DNA of 64,000 nt from SXOA01 sp046593355. Its GTDB lineage: Bacteria > Planctomycetota > Planctomycetia > Pirellulales > Pirellulaceae. The DNA is taken from the NCBI GenBank assembly GCA_046593355.1, contig JBKJNY010000242.1:62001-126000 (forward strand), read 5' to 3'. The translations under genes were made by a program, and so were the position numbers. Under the pieces are notes generated by a model, which saw nothing but the letters and a program-made list of their open reading frames with translations, made no database searches and was not told the DNA's origin. Positions 1 to 8,905 of this stretch are shown here, one piece after another (positions within the stretch are counted from its first letter, which is position 1; every line of letters starts with the position of its first letter).

Positions 1-1424
1 ATGGCATCGCGTTTCAGTGGCGAGGGCAGAATCCCCTCGCCATCTTTCCAAGCGGCGGCATCCCACGCACCGGGATTGAACTCCGCCCCGGCCGCGATGA
101 GCAGTTGGCCGCCCTGCTTCACATAATCCCGCAACATCGGAACCGTGTTCACGTCGTCGATATTCGCCAGTCCGGCAACGACCACCAGCCGGGCATCGGA
201 CAGCACGTCTTGGGTCAGCTCGTCGGCCCGCACATGTTTAATCTTCACCACCTGTCGCGGCGTTTCCTCCCGCGCCGCCTTCGGCGCGAGCAATTTCCGC
301 AGGCGAATCGTCTCCCCGAGCCGATTGCGGGCGGGGTCTTCGTCTTCCGCTCCGAATTGATCGACGAACACCACCGGCAGCGCGGCGACGACCGGCACGG
401 CCAGGAACCGCTGATCGTCGGACGGAAGTTCGTCCTGGTCAATCGTGGCCCTCAGCGTGACGAAGACCGGTTTGCCCGGCTCCGGCATTTCATTCAGAGC
501 GTTGAAGGTGTATTCGAAATCAACTTCACGAGTTCCCTCGCCGGGCTCCAGCAGGACCAGCTTTTCGCCGATGACCGATTCGCCGAGATAGAGCTTGACC
601 GGCACATCCCGCCGCGCATCCAGGCCGGAATACTGCACCTGCACGACAATGGTGCTGGGCGTTTCCACGTCGGCCAGGCCGTCCTGCACCCGCAACTCGG
701 CAATCCAGGCGTTTTTCGGGTTGGACAACGAGACATCCACCACCTGCATCGCCGGCAGGTCCTTGAGTGTCTCGGGGCTGGTCAGGTCTTTCCAGTTGCT
801 CTCCTGCTGGTCGCTGATGAAGATAATTCGCTTCGCCAATTCCGGAGCCGCTTCGCTGGCTTTCTTCGCCTCGTTGACCGCCTTCAGGACCGTGGCGGAG
901 CGATCGACGATTTCAATCTTCTCCAGGGCTTCCAGGGCGTTCTCTTTCGTGTCGAACGGGTCAGGGCTGTAACCTTCCCGCGAGCCGCAGGCCGGAATGA
1001 CCGAGATCTTGCTGCCGGCGGGGAGCTTGTCGATCAGCGACTTGGCCTTCTCTTTCGCCCGCGTCAGTCCAGTCCCTTCCGCCGTCGTGCCGTAGTCCAT
1101 GCTCAGACTGTTATCAACGACGAGAATGGCATGCACCGGCTGATGCTCGTTCAGCCCCTCTTGCCGCTGGGAGAAAAAGGGCTGGGCGAGTGCCAGTCCG
1201 AAGAAGAACACGGCCGCCGTCCGCAGGACCAGGAGAATAATGTCCCGGATTTGCAGGATGCGGCGGTTCCGCTGCATCGCCTCGCGGAGAAAGTCCATCG
1301 CCGCCCACTGCACCACCTTGAACCGCCGCCGGTTGAGCAAATGGATGATGATCGGCCCCAGGGCGCAGACAGCCCCCGCAACAAGGAAACCGGCAGTCGT
1401 GAGTGAGAAGCCGAGGAAGGACAT
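1..1424 (-). CDS. BatA-like/VWA-domain membrane protein (3' end beyond window)
   Basis: Read directly on the minus strand: ATG at 1424, open through 474 codons to the window edge, so the C-terminus is missing. Residues 5-30 and about 60-82 are hydrophobic and the loop LNRRRFKVVQW fits the N-terminal BatA domain. A von Willebrand A fold follows, with MIDAS residues D104, S106 and S108 (DNSLSMD). The far end (ending KDGEGILPSPLKRDA) resembles the amidotransferase-like C-terminal region of planctomycete BatA/VWA proteins. These are usually near MoxR and DUF58 genes; here the only DUF58 gene is 30 kb away. Role inferred: membrane-anchored surface or metal-dependent assembly protein. Confidence 0.85.
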   Translation of the reverse strand, partial: MSFLGFSLTTAGFLVAGAVCALGPIIIHLLNRRRFKVVQWAAMDFLREAMQRNRRILQIRDIILLVLRTAAVFFFGLALAQPFFSQRQEGLNEHQPVHAILVVDNSLSMDYGTTAEGTGLTRAKEKAKSLIDKLPAGSKISVIPACGSREGYSPDPFDTKENALEALEKIEIVDRSATVLKAVNEAKKASEAAPELAKRIIFISDQQESNWKDLTSPETLKDLPAMQVVDVSLSNPKNAWIAELRVQDGLADVETPSTIVVQVQYSGLDARRDVPVKLYLGESVIGEKLVLLEPGEGTREVDFEYTFNALNEMPEPGKPVFVTLRATIDQDELPSDDQRFLAVPVVAALPVVFVDQFGAEDEDPARNRLGETIRLRKLLAPKAAREETPRQVVKIKHVRADELTQDVLSDARLVVVAGLANIDDVNTVPMLRDYVKQGGQLLIAAGAEFNPGAWDAAAWKDGEGILPSPLKRDA

Positions 1425-1453
1425 CAAAACCTATTTAATCTCAAGACAGGAAT

Positions 1454-1532
1454 GGCAAGAAAATGGATGGCAAGAAGATAAGATTCGAAGTACAAATCCT
1501 TTCTTCATCTTCTTGCCATCCATTTTCTTGCC
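1454..1532. repeat. 25-bp perfect inverted repeat between two minus-strand genes
   Basis: The arm at 1454-1478 (starting GGCAAGAAAATGG) is exactly complementary to 1508-1532, with a 29-base loop. Each arm itself contains the word GGCAAGAA twice. It lies between the stop of the prenyltransferase-repeat gene (1551) and the start of the BatA-like gene (1424). It could be a processing or termination hairpin, but no U-run follows it; it is listed with the other word-like palindromes. Confidence 0.75.
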
Positions 1533-1550
1533 TTTGATCCTGGCATTTTC

Positions 1551-2702
1551 TTACTTAGTTTTATTCTTAAAACTCTCAATCTTCCCTTCCTGCAGAATCG
1601 GCAGATACCGATTCGGAATCGCCAAAATGAAGCAGGAGACGCTGGTCGCGTACAACTCGCCGTCGCGGCCACCGACCTGGCCGCCGCCGCGGGCACCGAT
1701 GTTCCGCCAGACGCCGTTGGTCTGCGAATTGTTTGCGTCCATGACCTGCGAATCGACCAGGTGGTCTCGCATTTTTGGGTAGCTCTGCTCCCAATATTCG
1801 CCGTTCACTTGGTACAGGGCCTGACCGACGTAATACAGGGTGTAGGCGTCGAACGGCATCTGGCCGTCTCGGCCTTTCGGTTTGGGGATTTCGCGGATGG
1901 CGGCTGTAATGACCTCCATGTTCTTGGGAATCCGCCAGTCGTCGTACTGGCCGAACTCCTGCATGCAAACCACGCCGGCAGCCGCCATGGCAATCGTCCC
2001 GCCGCCGCCCCCTTTGCCATATGTAAACTGACCGGGAAGTTTCATGAGTTCGGATTCCGGCAAGTTGCGATTGCCGACCGGCGAGTAATGCTCGCGGACA
2101 CTCTTGATCGCCAGGTCGATGACTTCCGGCGGCACTTCCAGTCCGCTATCGACGGCACTCCGCAGGGCTTTGGCTTGCATCACCGCCAGGCTCAGGTCAT
2201 GCCCGTTCGCCTGCCGCCGGGCCTGGTAATCCCAACCCCCGTCCTCGCACTGGGTATTGGCGATGAGCTTGAGGGCCCCATCCAGGACCCGGTTCATCTT
2301 CCGGTCCTTGGTGGTCTGCATCCCGTGAGCCTGGCCGAGGACGAAGGTCGCCAGACCGTGGTTGTACATGTCCCGCTGGGCGTCCGAAATGTTGAGCAGC
2401 CCCGACGGCTTGGCCCGGCTGACAACGAACTCCAGGGCTTTGTCTAGCTCTTTTCCGTACTTTCCGCGGCCCGGGGCGTGCCCGGCGGACATGAAAGCCA
2501 ACGCCCCCATGCTGACCAGGCCCAGATCGTTGCAGCCCCAGTTCCCCTCCGGACCCTGATTCTTGGCCAACCAAGCCAGTCCTCGGTCCAGTGCCGCCTC
2601 ACTCTGCGGCGTGATTTCATCCTCGGATTGGGCGAATACCGGCCCCACCGCAAAGACCACCGACAGCCAAGAGATAACGACAAGTTTCCAGCGGCAAAGC
2701 AT
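1551..2702 (-). CDS. exported prenyltransferase/squalene-oxidase repeat protein
   Basis: About 383 residues. The chosen ATG gives a clean signal peptide (basic MLCRWK, hydrophobic VVISWLSVVFAVG, then VFAQ cleavage site); an in-frame TTG at 2741 would only add 13 non-signal residues. The mature part has alpha/alpha-toroid repeats seen in squalene cyclases and prenyltransferases (for example GLAWLAKNQGPEGNWG and CEDGGWDYQ). The catalytic DxDD motif of hopene cyclases is not evident, so this is probably a structural or binding member, common in planctomycetes. It reads toward the BatA-like gene and may be cotranscribed with it. Confidence 0.8.
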   Translation of the reverse strand: MLCRWKLVVISWLSVVFAVGPVFAQSEDEITPQSEAALDRGLAWLAKNQGPEGNWGCNDLGLVSMGALAFMSAGHAPGRGKYGKELDKALEFVVSRAKPSGLLNISDAQRDMYNHGLATFVLGQAHGMQTTKDRKMNRVLDGALKLIANTQCEDGGWDYQARRQANGHDLSLAVMQAKALRSAVDSGLEVPPEVIDLAIKSVREHYSPVGNRNLPESELMKLPGQFTYGKGGGGGTIAMAAAGVVCMQEFGQYDDWRIPKNMEVITAAIREIPKPKGRDGQMPFDAYTLYYVGQALYQVNGEYWEQSYPKMRDHLVDSQVMDANNSQTNGVWRNIGARGGGQVGGRDGELYATSVSCFILAIPNRYLPILQEGKIESFKNKTK

Positions 2703-2854
2703 GGGGATGACGGCGAGTTCGCTGGTGGTTTTATGCCGCAAATCCTTGCGCAGCGCGAGATTGGTGACTGGCCACTCCGTTATATGCTGCTATGGCAGGA
2801 AAAGCGAATTCGTTACGTGGGCCTGGCGACAGGCGGGCCGCCTGTGGCTACGGG

Positions 2855-3388
2855 CTACTTCGGCAGGATCGTGCAAATCAATCGCTTGGCCTGATGCGAG
2901 GGCGGGAATTCGAGTTTGCCGACTTCCGCCAGCTCGGCGACCACCTTGTCCATCACCTTGCGGCCTTCTTCAATGTGGGCCAGCTCGCGGCCACGGAAGA
3001 CGACGGAAACCTGAACCTTGTCCTTGTGCAGCAGAAACCCCTTGGCCTGCTTGATTTTGAAGTCCAGGTCGTGCTCGCCCGTCTTGGGGCGGAGGCGGAT
3101 TTCCTTGAGCTTGGTATGATGCGTCGTCTGGTGGGATTTCTGCTTCTTTTCGTACTTGTATTTCCCAAAGTCCATGACGCGGCAGACGGGGGGACGCTCG
3201 TTAGGAGCGATCTCGACCAGATCCAGCCCCACGTCTCGGGCCCGTCGCAGGGCTTCGTCCACGGGGATAATTCCCAGTTGTTCTCCATTCTCGGCAATCA
3301 CGCGAACAGGGGAAATTCGGATCTGCTCGTTGATGCGCGTCTTGAGCTGATCGGCCGGCTTACCCTTTCCTGCAAACGAACTGGACAT
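2855..3388 (-). CDS. infC: translation initiation factor IF-3
   Basis: A 177-residue IF-3. The N-terminal domain (RINEQIRISPVRVI, GIIPVDEALRRA, LDLVEIAP, CRVMDFGKYKYE) is followed by the C-terminal ribosome-binding domain (KEIRLRPKTGEHDLDFK, VVFRGRELAH). It binds the 30S subunit and checks the start codon and initiator tRNA. The start is an ordinary ATG rather than the AUU used for autoregulation in enterobacteria. The usual followers rpmI and rplT are absent; the next gene downstream is the prenyltransferase-repeat protein. Confidence 0.97.
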   Translation of the reverse strand: MSSSFAGKGKPADQLKTRINEQIRISPVRVIAENGEQLGIIPVDEALRRARDVGLDLVEIAPNERPPVCRVMDFGKYKYEKKQKSHQTTHHTKLKEIRLRPKTGEHDLDFKIKQAKGFLLHKDKVQVSVVFRGRELAHIEEGRKVMDKVVAELAEVGKLEFPPSHQAKRLICTILPK

Positions 3389-4016
3389 ACCCGCGGGTTT
3401 TCCTTCTGGCTGGTTCCCGCTCAGGCGGAAATTGGATGAAAGTTCTTCCTAACGAATATCGGGTGATTTCGGGTTTAAGTCAAGAATGGCGTCGGAAATA
3501 GTGCGGTATAGGAATAGTCTGCCTGGCCCGCGCAAGATCCACGTGGGACAACCGGATAGGTCTGCCGAAAAACCAAGGGAAAATTTGTCCCGAACTATTG
3601 ACTGTGTCACATGGACATGTATACAAATGAATGCACACTTTTTGCACCAGGAAATGACCGTGGTGGCGAAAGCGTCGCGAGGAAAGTCGATCGACCAGCA
3701 GGGTGTTAAACTGGAGAATGAACCCGTGGCAAGAGCGGCGGTAAAGTGAACGAAAAATGCCTTATAAAAGCAGAGGACACCACGCGATTGAGGTGAATAA
3801 AAAGAGGGAGGATATTCGCCTGAATTGAATCAATAAAAGAGCTGCAAGCTATTGCTATTAAATGGCTTACAGCATCCAGTTCCTCGAGAAAGACAACCTC
3901 GAAAACATGAATAAACCTGCCCAGATTAGCCCTTATTAGCGCCCCCCGGTTCCCAGGGGTTTGCAGCCTCGCACGCGACCATTTTGATCGGCCTGGGAAG
4001 TCGATCCTACGAAGCC
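3389..4016. other. gene-poor, A+T-rich intergenic stretch
   Basis: About 630 bases between divergent infC (minus) and the aminotransferase (plus). Base composition is visibly A+T richer than the neighbours, especially 3745-3910. An 87-codon open frame at 3486-3749 has no recognisable motif and no ribosome-binding site. The promoters of both flanking genes must lie here, but I cannot place -35/-10 boxes with confidence. Confidence 0.6.
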
Positions 4017-5120
4017 ATGACCCTCCAATCCTACCCCTGGCCCTTCCCCGACGCCGATGTCATGGCGGCTCTGGCGGCGGCGTACCAAGACGGAAGTTGG
4101 GGGAGGTACGACGGGCCGAATTGCCAGAACCTGGAAAAAGCACTCCGGGAAATGAACCAGGTGGAGCATGCCTTCCTCTGTTGCTCGGGGACGATAGCGG
4201 TGGAGTTGGCCCTCCGGGGACTGAAAATCGCGCCGGGGGACGAGGTGATTCTGGCGGGGTACGATTTTCCTGGGAATTTCCGCGCGGTCGAAGCGGTGGG
4301 GGCCAAACCGGTCCTTGTCGACTTGATCGAAAATTCCTGGTCCCTCGACATATCCCAGATCCCGCTGGCGGTTTCACCCCAAACCAAAGCGGTCATCGCC
4401 TCGCATCTGCACGGGTCGCTCGTGGATATGCGGAGCCTGATGACCGTCGCGCAGGAACATGGCCTGGCCGTCGTCGAAGACGCTTGCCAGGCACCGGGCG
4501 CTTTGGTGCAAGGCATACCGGCGGGCTCTTGGGGAGATGTGGGAGTCCATAGTTTCGGTGGGAGCAAGCTTCTAACCTCGGGGCGCGGCGGGGCGATTGT
4601 CACCCGGCGCGAAGACGTGCTCCAGCGAATCAAGATCTTCAGCGAGCGGGGGAATCAGGCCTTTCCCCTCAGTGAGTTGCAGGCCGCAGTGCTGTTTCCG
4701 CAGATTCCCAAACTGGCCGCCAAAAACGAGGTTCGCTGGCAGAATGTAAACAGGCTCCTCAAAGCGGTTAGCGGGCAATCCATTTTTCAACCACTGCCGC
4801 TGCCTCGGAATGGCGATATTCCCGCCTTCTACAAGCTCGGCTGGCTGCTTGCACCGTCACTCCGAGCGCCGACGGACGCTGAAGCCGAACAAATCCGTCT
4901 GAATTTTGTCCATGTTCTGCAGCAAAGCGGCCTCCCTTTCGACACCGGTTTTCGCGGCTTTGCCCGGCGAACTACTCAGCGGTGCCGCGTGATCGGAGAA
5001 TTGCCCAGCGCCCGAAAGGCGGCCACTGCCACCCTCCTGATGCATCATCCGGTTCTGCTGCAACCGCCGGAAGTGATTGACAAGGTTGCAGCAGCATTAT
5101 TGGACGTGGCCGTCCGCTAG
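4017..5120 (+). CDS. DegT/DnrJ/EryC1/StrS-family PLP aminotransferase
   Basis: About 367 residues from ATG 4017; an in-frame TTG at 3984 adds only 11 residues. Fold-type I PLP enzyme: substrate loop GRYDGPNCQNLEKAL near the start, CCSGTIAVELAL phosphate-binding segment, VVEDACQAPGA with the pyridine-nitrogen Asp, and SFGGSKLLTSGRGGA with the Schiff-base lysine K184. The family transaminates nucleotide-sugar ketones or supports cell-surface glycan and antibiotic-sugar synthesis. There is no sugar-pathway neighbour, so the substrate is unknown. Some family members lack aminotransferase activity, but the lysine is present here. Confidence 0.85.
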   Translation: MTLQSYPWPFPDADVMAALAAAYQDGSWGRYDGPNCQNLEKALREMNQVEHAFLCCSGTIAVELALRGLKIAPGDEVILAGYDFPGNFRAVEAVGAKPVLVDLIENSWSLDISQIPLAVSPQTKAVIASHLHGSLVDMRSLMTVAQEHGLAVVEDACQAPGALVQGIPAGSWGDVGVHSFGGSKLLTSGRGGAIVTRREDVLQRIKIFSERGNQAFPLSELQAAVLFPQIPKLAAKNEVRWQNVNRLLKAVSGQSIFQPLPLPRNGDIPAFYKLGWLLAPSLRAPTDAEAEQIRLNFVHVLQQSGLPFDTGFRGFARRTTQRCRVIGELPSARKAATATLLMHHPVLLQPPEVIDKVAAALLDVAVR

Positions 5121-5188
5121 AAGCAACTGGCCGCGCGAAATACGATTATAGGTTTCCACTCAAAACGACACTTACCGCATCAATCGCC

Positions 5189-6865
5189 ATGACACAGCTC
5201 AACAAAATCTCCAGCCGCATTACACAGCCCAAGAGCCAGGGTGCCAGCCAGGCGATGCTCTATGCCACGGGAATGTCCGAAGCCGACATGGGAAAGGCCC
5301 AAGTGGGTATCGGCTCCGTCTGGTACGACGGTAATCCGTGCAACATGCACCTGAACATCCTGGCCGACCTGGTGAAGCAAGGGGTGCGGGAGGCGGGGCT
5401 GGTCGGCATGCGCTTCAATACCATTGGCGTCTCCGATGGGATTTCGATGGGCACCGAAGGGATGAGCTACTCCTTGCAGTCGCGGGATCTCATCGCCGAC
5501 AGCATCGAGACCATCATGGCAGCCCAGTGGTATGACGGCCTGGTGACGATCCCCGGCTGCGACAAGAACATGCCAGGCTGCCTGATGGCGATGGGGCGGC
5601 TCAATCGGCCCTCGCTGATGGTGTATGGCGGCACCATCAAGCCGGGCCATCTCGACGGCAAGCCGCTCGATATCGTGTCGGCGTTTCAGTGCTATGGGCA
5701 ATTTCTGGCGGGCTCGATTGATGAAAAGACCCGTAGCGAAATCGTCAAAAAGTCCTGCCCTGGAGCCGGAGCGTGCGGAGGGATGTATACCGCGAACACC
5801 ATGTCCACCGCGATTGAAGCGATGGGCATGACGCTGCCGTACAGTTCTTCCACCCCGGCGGAATCACCGGAAAAGACCGCCGAATGCCGCTCCGCGGGAA
5901 AGGCAGTGTTAAAGCTGCTGGAACTGGACCTCAAGCCGCGGGACATCATGACGCGGGCGGCGTTTGAAAACGCGATGGTGATGGTGATGGCTCTGGGCGG
6001 CTCAACCAACGCGGTGCTGCATTTGATTGCCATGGCCCGGGCCGTGGATGTGCCGCTGACGATCGACGACTTTCAGAAAACGAGCAACCGGGTGCCGTAC
6101 ATCGGCGACTTGCGGCCGAGCGGCAAGTTTGTCGAAGAGGATCTGCACAACGTCGGCGGCACCCCGGCGGTGATGAAGTACCTGCTGGAGAAGGGTTTCA
6201 TCAACGGCGACTGCTTAACCGTCACCGGCAAGACCGTGGCGGAAAACCTCGCCCCGCTGCCAGGACTCAAATCCGGCCAGAAGGTCATCATGCCGCTGGA
6301 AAAGCCGATCAAAGAAACGGCTCACATCCAGATTTTTCGTGGCAATCTGGCACCGGACGGAGCCGTCGGGAAAATCACTGGCAAGGAAGGGCTGGTGTTT
6401 TCCGGGCGGGCCAATGTCTTCGACAGCGAGGAAGAGATGCTGCTCGCCCTGGAGCGGAAGGAAATCCTCAAGGGGGACGTGGTCATCATCCGCTACGAAG
6501 GCCCCAAAGGCGGCCCCGGTATGCCCGAGATGCTGACACCGACCTCCGCCCTGATGGGCGCGGGCCTGGGAAGCGCCGTCGCTCTCATCACCGATGGACG
6601 CTTCAGCGGCGGGTCGCATGGCTTCCTTGTCGGCCATGTGACGCCGGAAGCGCAAGACGGCGGCCCCATCGCTTTCGTCCAGACCGGCGACCAGATCACC
6701 ATCGACGCGAAAACCCAGCGGCTCGTAATGGACGTGAGCGAAGCCGAACTTGCCCGCCGCAAGCAAGGTTGGAAAGCCCCGCCATTCAAGGCCACGCGCG
6801 GGACGCTGTACAAGTACATCAAGAATGTGAAGAGCGCGAGTGAAGGATGCGTGACGGATGAGTAA
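5189..6865 (+). CDS. ilvD: dihydroxy-acid dehydratase
   Basis: A 558-residue IlvD/Edd-family enzyme that dehydrates 2,3-dihydroxy-isovalerate and -methylvalerate in valine/isoleucine synthesis. Iron-sulfur cysteines sit in PGCDKNMPGC and CPGAGACGGMYTANTM. Other conserved segments are GGSTNAVLHL, PGMPEMLTPTSALMG and LITDGRFSGGSHG. Length matches the family. No other ilv gene is nearby, so it appears to be a single-gene unit 68 bases after the aminotransferase. Confidence 0.97.
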   Translation: MTQLNKISSRITQPKSQGASQAMLYATGMSEADMGKAQVGIGSVWYDGNPCNMHLNILADLVKQGVREAGLVGMRFNTIGVSDGISMGTEGMSYSLQSRDLIADSIETIMAAQWYDGLVTIPGCDKNMPGCLMAMGRLNRPSLMVYGGTIKPGHLDGKPLDIVSAFQCYGQFLAGSIDEKTRSEIVKKSCPGAGACGGMYTANTMSTAIEAMGMTLPYSSSTPAESPEKTAECRSAGKAVLKLLELDLKPRDIMTRAAFENAMVMVMALGGSTNAVLHLIAMARAVDVPLTIDDFQKTSNRVPYIGDLRPSGKFVEEDLHNVGGTPAVMKYLLEKGFINGDCLTVTGKTVAENLAPLPGLKSGQKVIMPLEKPIKETAHIQIFRGNLAPDGAVGKITGKEGLVFSGRANVFDSEEEMLLALERKEILKGDVVIIRYEGPKGGPGMPEMLTPTSALMGAGLGSAVALITDGRFSGGSHGFLVGHVTPEAQDGGPIAFVQTGDQITIDAKTQRLVMDVSEAELARRKQGWKAPPFKATRGTLYKYIKNVKSASEGCVTDE

Positions 6866-6934
6866 ACGCCAGAAAACAGCGATTTTACGCATGGTACAAT
6901 GATGAGGTGACATTCCTCGAAAGGAGAACTAGAT

Positions 6935-7198
6935 ATGACGGTAGCTGGCCAAATGACAACGGGCCTAGACGACGTTTTTATTGAGGCCCTTAAGTTGCCG
7001 CAAGTGGAACGCTTGGTCCTCGCGCGACAAATCATTGACAGTTGCACTATCGATGAGCCGCCGGCGCTCAATCGGCAGCAGTTGGGAGAACTATTGAACG
7101 CCAGATTCAAGGCAGTCGACGAAGGCAGAATGGCGACCTACGACGCATCCGAATCCCTGACGCGAATTCGGGCAATGCTCGCGCAAAGAAGTCCATGA
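6935..7198 (+). CDS. putative addiction-module antitoxin
   Basis: 87 residues, preceded by a strong ribosome-binding site (AAAGGAGA, 6920-6930). The sequence (IEALKLPQVERLVLARQIIDS followed by an acidic linker and IRAMLAQRS) matches small addiction-module component proteins (CHP02574-like) that partner ParE/RelE toxins. Its last four bases form an ATGA overlap with the toxin gene, indicating translational coupling. It likely neutralises the toxin and represses its own promoter. Confidence 0.8.
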   Translation: MTVAGQMTTGLDDVFIEALKLPQVERLVLARQIIDSCTIDEPPALNRQQLGELLNARFKAVDEGRMATYDASESLTRIRAMLAQRSP

Positions 7199-7518
7199 AA
7201 ATCCGCACAACGTCGGCTGCGGAACTCGAAGTGGCGAATGCCGCTCTCAGTTACGATCTTCTGCGGCTGGGATTAGGGGCAGCATTCATCGACGAAGTCG
7301 AAAAAACATACGCGGCGATTGAGAAGGGTCCGCAAACCTATCCTCGACTGCAAATGGAGGGAATCAATGTTTCAGAAAACGTGCGGTTCGCCAAGACAAA
7401 GCGATTTCCATTCCTTGTGATTTTCCGTGAGAGCGCGGACGAGTGCGAAATCTCAGCGATCAGGCATGCGCATAGCGATTTGGCGAGCCTGCTGACGCGG
7501 TATAGTACTGACGAGTGA
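7195..7518 (+). CDS. ParE/RelE-family toxin
   Basis: 107 residues. Typical RelE/ParE-superfamily layout: KIRTTSAAELEVANAALSY at the N-terminus, a helical hairpin with AAFIDEVEKTYAAI, then beta strands with RFAKTKRFPFLVIFRE and the terminal SAIRHAHSDL containing the H-A-x-R/H-type signature. ParE members poison gyrase and RelE members cleave mRNA; the sequence alone does not decide between them. Overlaps the antitoxin by 4 bases (ATGA). Confidence 0.82.
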   Translation: MKIRTTSAAELEVANAALSYDLLRLGLGAAFIDEVEKTYAAIEKGPQTYPRLQMEGINVSENVRFAKTKRFPFLVIFRESADECEISAIRHAHSDLASLLTRYSTDE

Positions 7519-7534
7519 CGGGAGGGACGTGACG

Positions 7535-7759
7535 ATGAGCCGAAAACACCGAAACGCGGGCGACGAATTTGTCGACGACTTGCCGGAAGGACAGTCGGGT
7601 GTCGCGCCAGACGAACCCATTACAGTTGATCCTGACTTTGAGGCCGAGATTGTCCGGCGCGTGAGATCGATCGAGGATGGGGCCGCGAAACTGATTGATG
7701 GCGAGGAGTTCCTGGCGGAACTTCGAAAACTTGGGCGTAGGCCGAGCACATTTGAATGA
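7535..7759 (+). CDS. small antitoxin-like protein, orphan
   Basis: 74 residues from ATG 7535, eight bases after GGAGGG (7521-7526); a GTG at 7529 would be too close to that site. Acidic, with the tail EDGAAKLIDGEEFLAELRKLG resembling small antitoxin-type proteins. It follows the ParE gene by 16 bases in the same direction, so it may be a third member of that operon, although no separate toxin follows: the next gene is on the other strand, 6 bases away. Confidence 0.6.
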   Translation: MSRKHRNAGDEFVDDLPEGQSGVAPDEPITVDPDFEAEIVRRVRSIEDGAAKLIDGEEFLAELRKLGRRPSTFE

Positions 7760-7765
7760 GACTCT

Positions 7766-8257
7766 TTACCCATGTGCCGCCTTATAAAGATTCAGCGTGA
7801 TATGGGCCTGCCCTTGATGATGGGCTTCATGCCAGGGGAGGATGTGCAGGACATCGAGGAGGGTGAGTTTGCGTTCCTTGAGGGCTTCGGGAATGTGGCC
7901 GAGGTGGATGTCCTGGAAGGTGGACAGGGTTTCCAGCAGGTGCTGGCGGGACTGGTCGAGGATGCGGCGGATTTCGTCGAGGGTAGGGATGTTGTCATCC
8001 GGCGTGCTGCCGCCGCGGAACCGGGGCACGAGGTCGCTCCAGGCGGGTGTCTTCGGGGGAGCCAGCCGCTCGGTGGCGAACAGCTCTTCCGTGATGCCGA
8101 TGTGCATGAGCTGCCAGGCGACGTGGGCGCGGCCGGGACCGGGCCGCCAGGCGAGGACTTTCATCGGGTCTTTGTCCTGGGCCACGCGGTCGAGCGTCAG
8201 GAGCGTGCGGGGACGGAAAAAGCCCATCGCGTCGATCATGCTGTGAATACTGCTCAT
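7766..8257 (-). CDS. DinB-family protein
   Basis: 163 residues forming a DinB-like four-helix bundle. Metal-ligand histidines are spread as in the family: HVAWQLMHIG, HLGHIPEALKE and the C-terminal ILPWHEAHHQGQAHITL. Members are metal-binding proteins related to thiol-dependent transferases; no specific reaction can be assigned. The gene converges on the antitoxin-like gene with only 6 bases between stops. Confidence 0.85.
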   Translation of the reverse strand: MSSIHSMIDAMGFFRPRTLLTLDRVAQDKDPMKVLAWRPGPGRAHVAWQLMHIGITEELFATERLAPPKTPAWSDLVPRFRGGSTPDDNIPTLDEIRRILDQSRQHLLETLSTFQDIHLGHIPEALKERKLTLLDVLHILPWHEAHHQGQAHITLNLYKAAHG

Positions 8258-8416
8258 TTTCTCGGGACCTTCCTGGATTCTTCAAGGAACGAGAGGAAAC
8301 CTCAGGTCATCATAAAAAGATGCGAACCGGCTGAACAGGAGCGGAACGCCAAGCGTAGTAATGCAACTCAGTTGCAATTGACAGGCGACCGCTGATCGCT
8401 AATAATCGGGCTAGCC

Positions 8417-8827
8417 ATGTTGAGCAAGCACTTCAAACTCGTCGCCCTGTGTGCGGTCCTGCTGCACCTGGCCGACGGTCTGCTTGCGTCGTGGGGGCAT
8501 TCGCATGGTCCGGGGCATATGCACCCTGCTTGCCATCAGACGGCGGAACATGCCGGGCATCACCACCATCATGGCGGATGTGCCAGCCATAGCCACGACG
8601 AGAGCGATGAACCAGCCCAGCATGAACATTCTCTGCCCGGTCATGATGATGCCGACCACTGTGCCGCCTGCCGCCACTTAGCGCAGGCTGCCGCACACCA
8701 GTTTGCCTTGGTCGAGCTGCCGACCGTAGAAAAGGTCGCACCGTTTGACTGCTGTCTTGAACTCGTCGAGATCAGTGGCTCGGTTCATTGCTATCAGTCT
8801 CGGGGTCCCCCAGCGATTGCTCATTAG
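8417..8827 (+). CDS. histidine-rich exported protein
   Basis: 136 residues. A signal-like N-terminus (MLSKHFKLVALCAVLLHLADG) precedes a segment of about 60 residues unusually rich in His, Asp and Glu (GHSHGPGHMHPACH, AGHHHHHGGC, HEHSLPGHDD) and an HCAACRH motif. This composition points to binding of a transition metal such as zinc, copper or nickel in the periplasm. Not a recognised family; the closest analogy is short DUF2946-like His/Cys proteins. It is 78 bases upstream of a DUF1559 gene on the same strand. Confidence 0.7.
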   Translation: MLSKHFKLVALCAVLLHLADGLLASWGHSHGPGHMHPACHQTAEHAGHHHHHGGCASHSHDESDEPAQHEHSLPGHDDADHCAACRHLAQAAAHQFALVELPTVEKVAPFDCCLELVEISGSVHCYQSRGPPAIAH

Positions 8828-8905
8828 CCAACGCTCGAGCACTCGTTTCTTTCCTGGCCTTCGTTCGCGCTTTGCGCGGCCGGCCCGAATTTGGGGAACC
8901 CACTC

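Noticed and set aside
105..1406. 433-codon open frame on the plus strand
   Set aside because: Antisense shadow of the BatA/VWA gene; the product is Arg/His/Gln-rich and without motif, while the minus strand shows clear BatA and MIDAS sequence.
3486..3749. 87-codon frame in the infC upstream region
   Set aside because: No ribosome-binding site, no recognisable sequence feature, composition like non-coding DNA.
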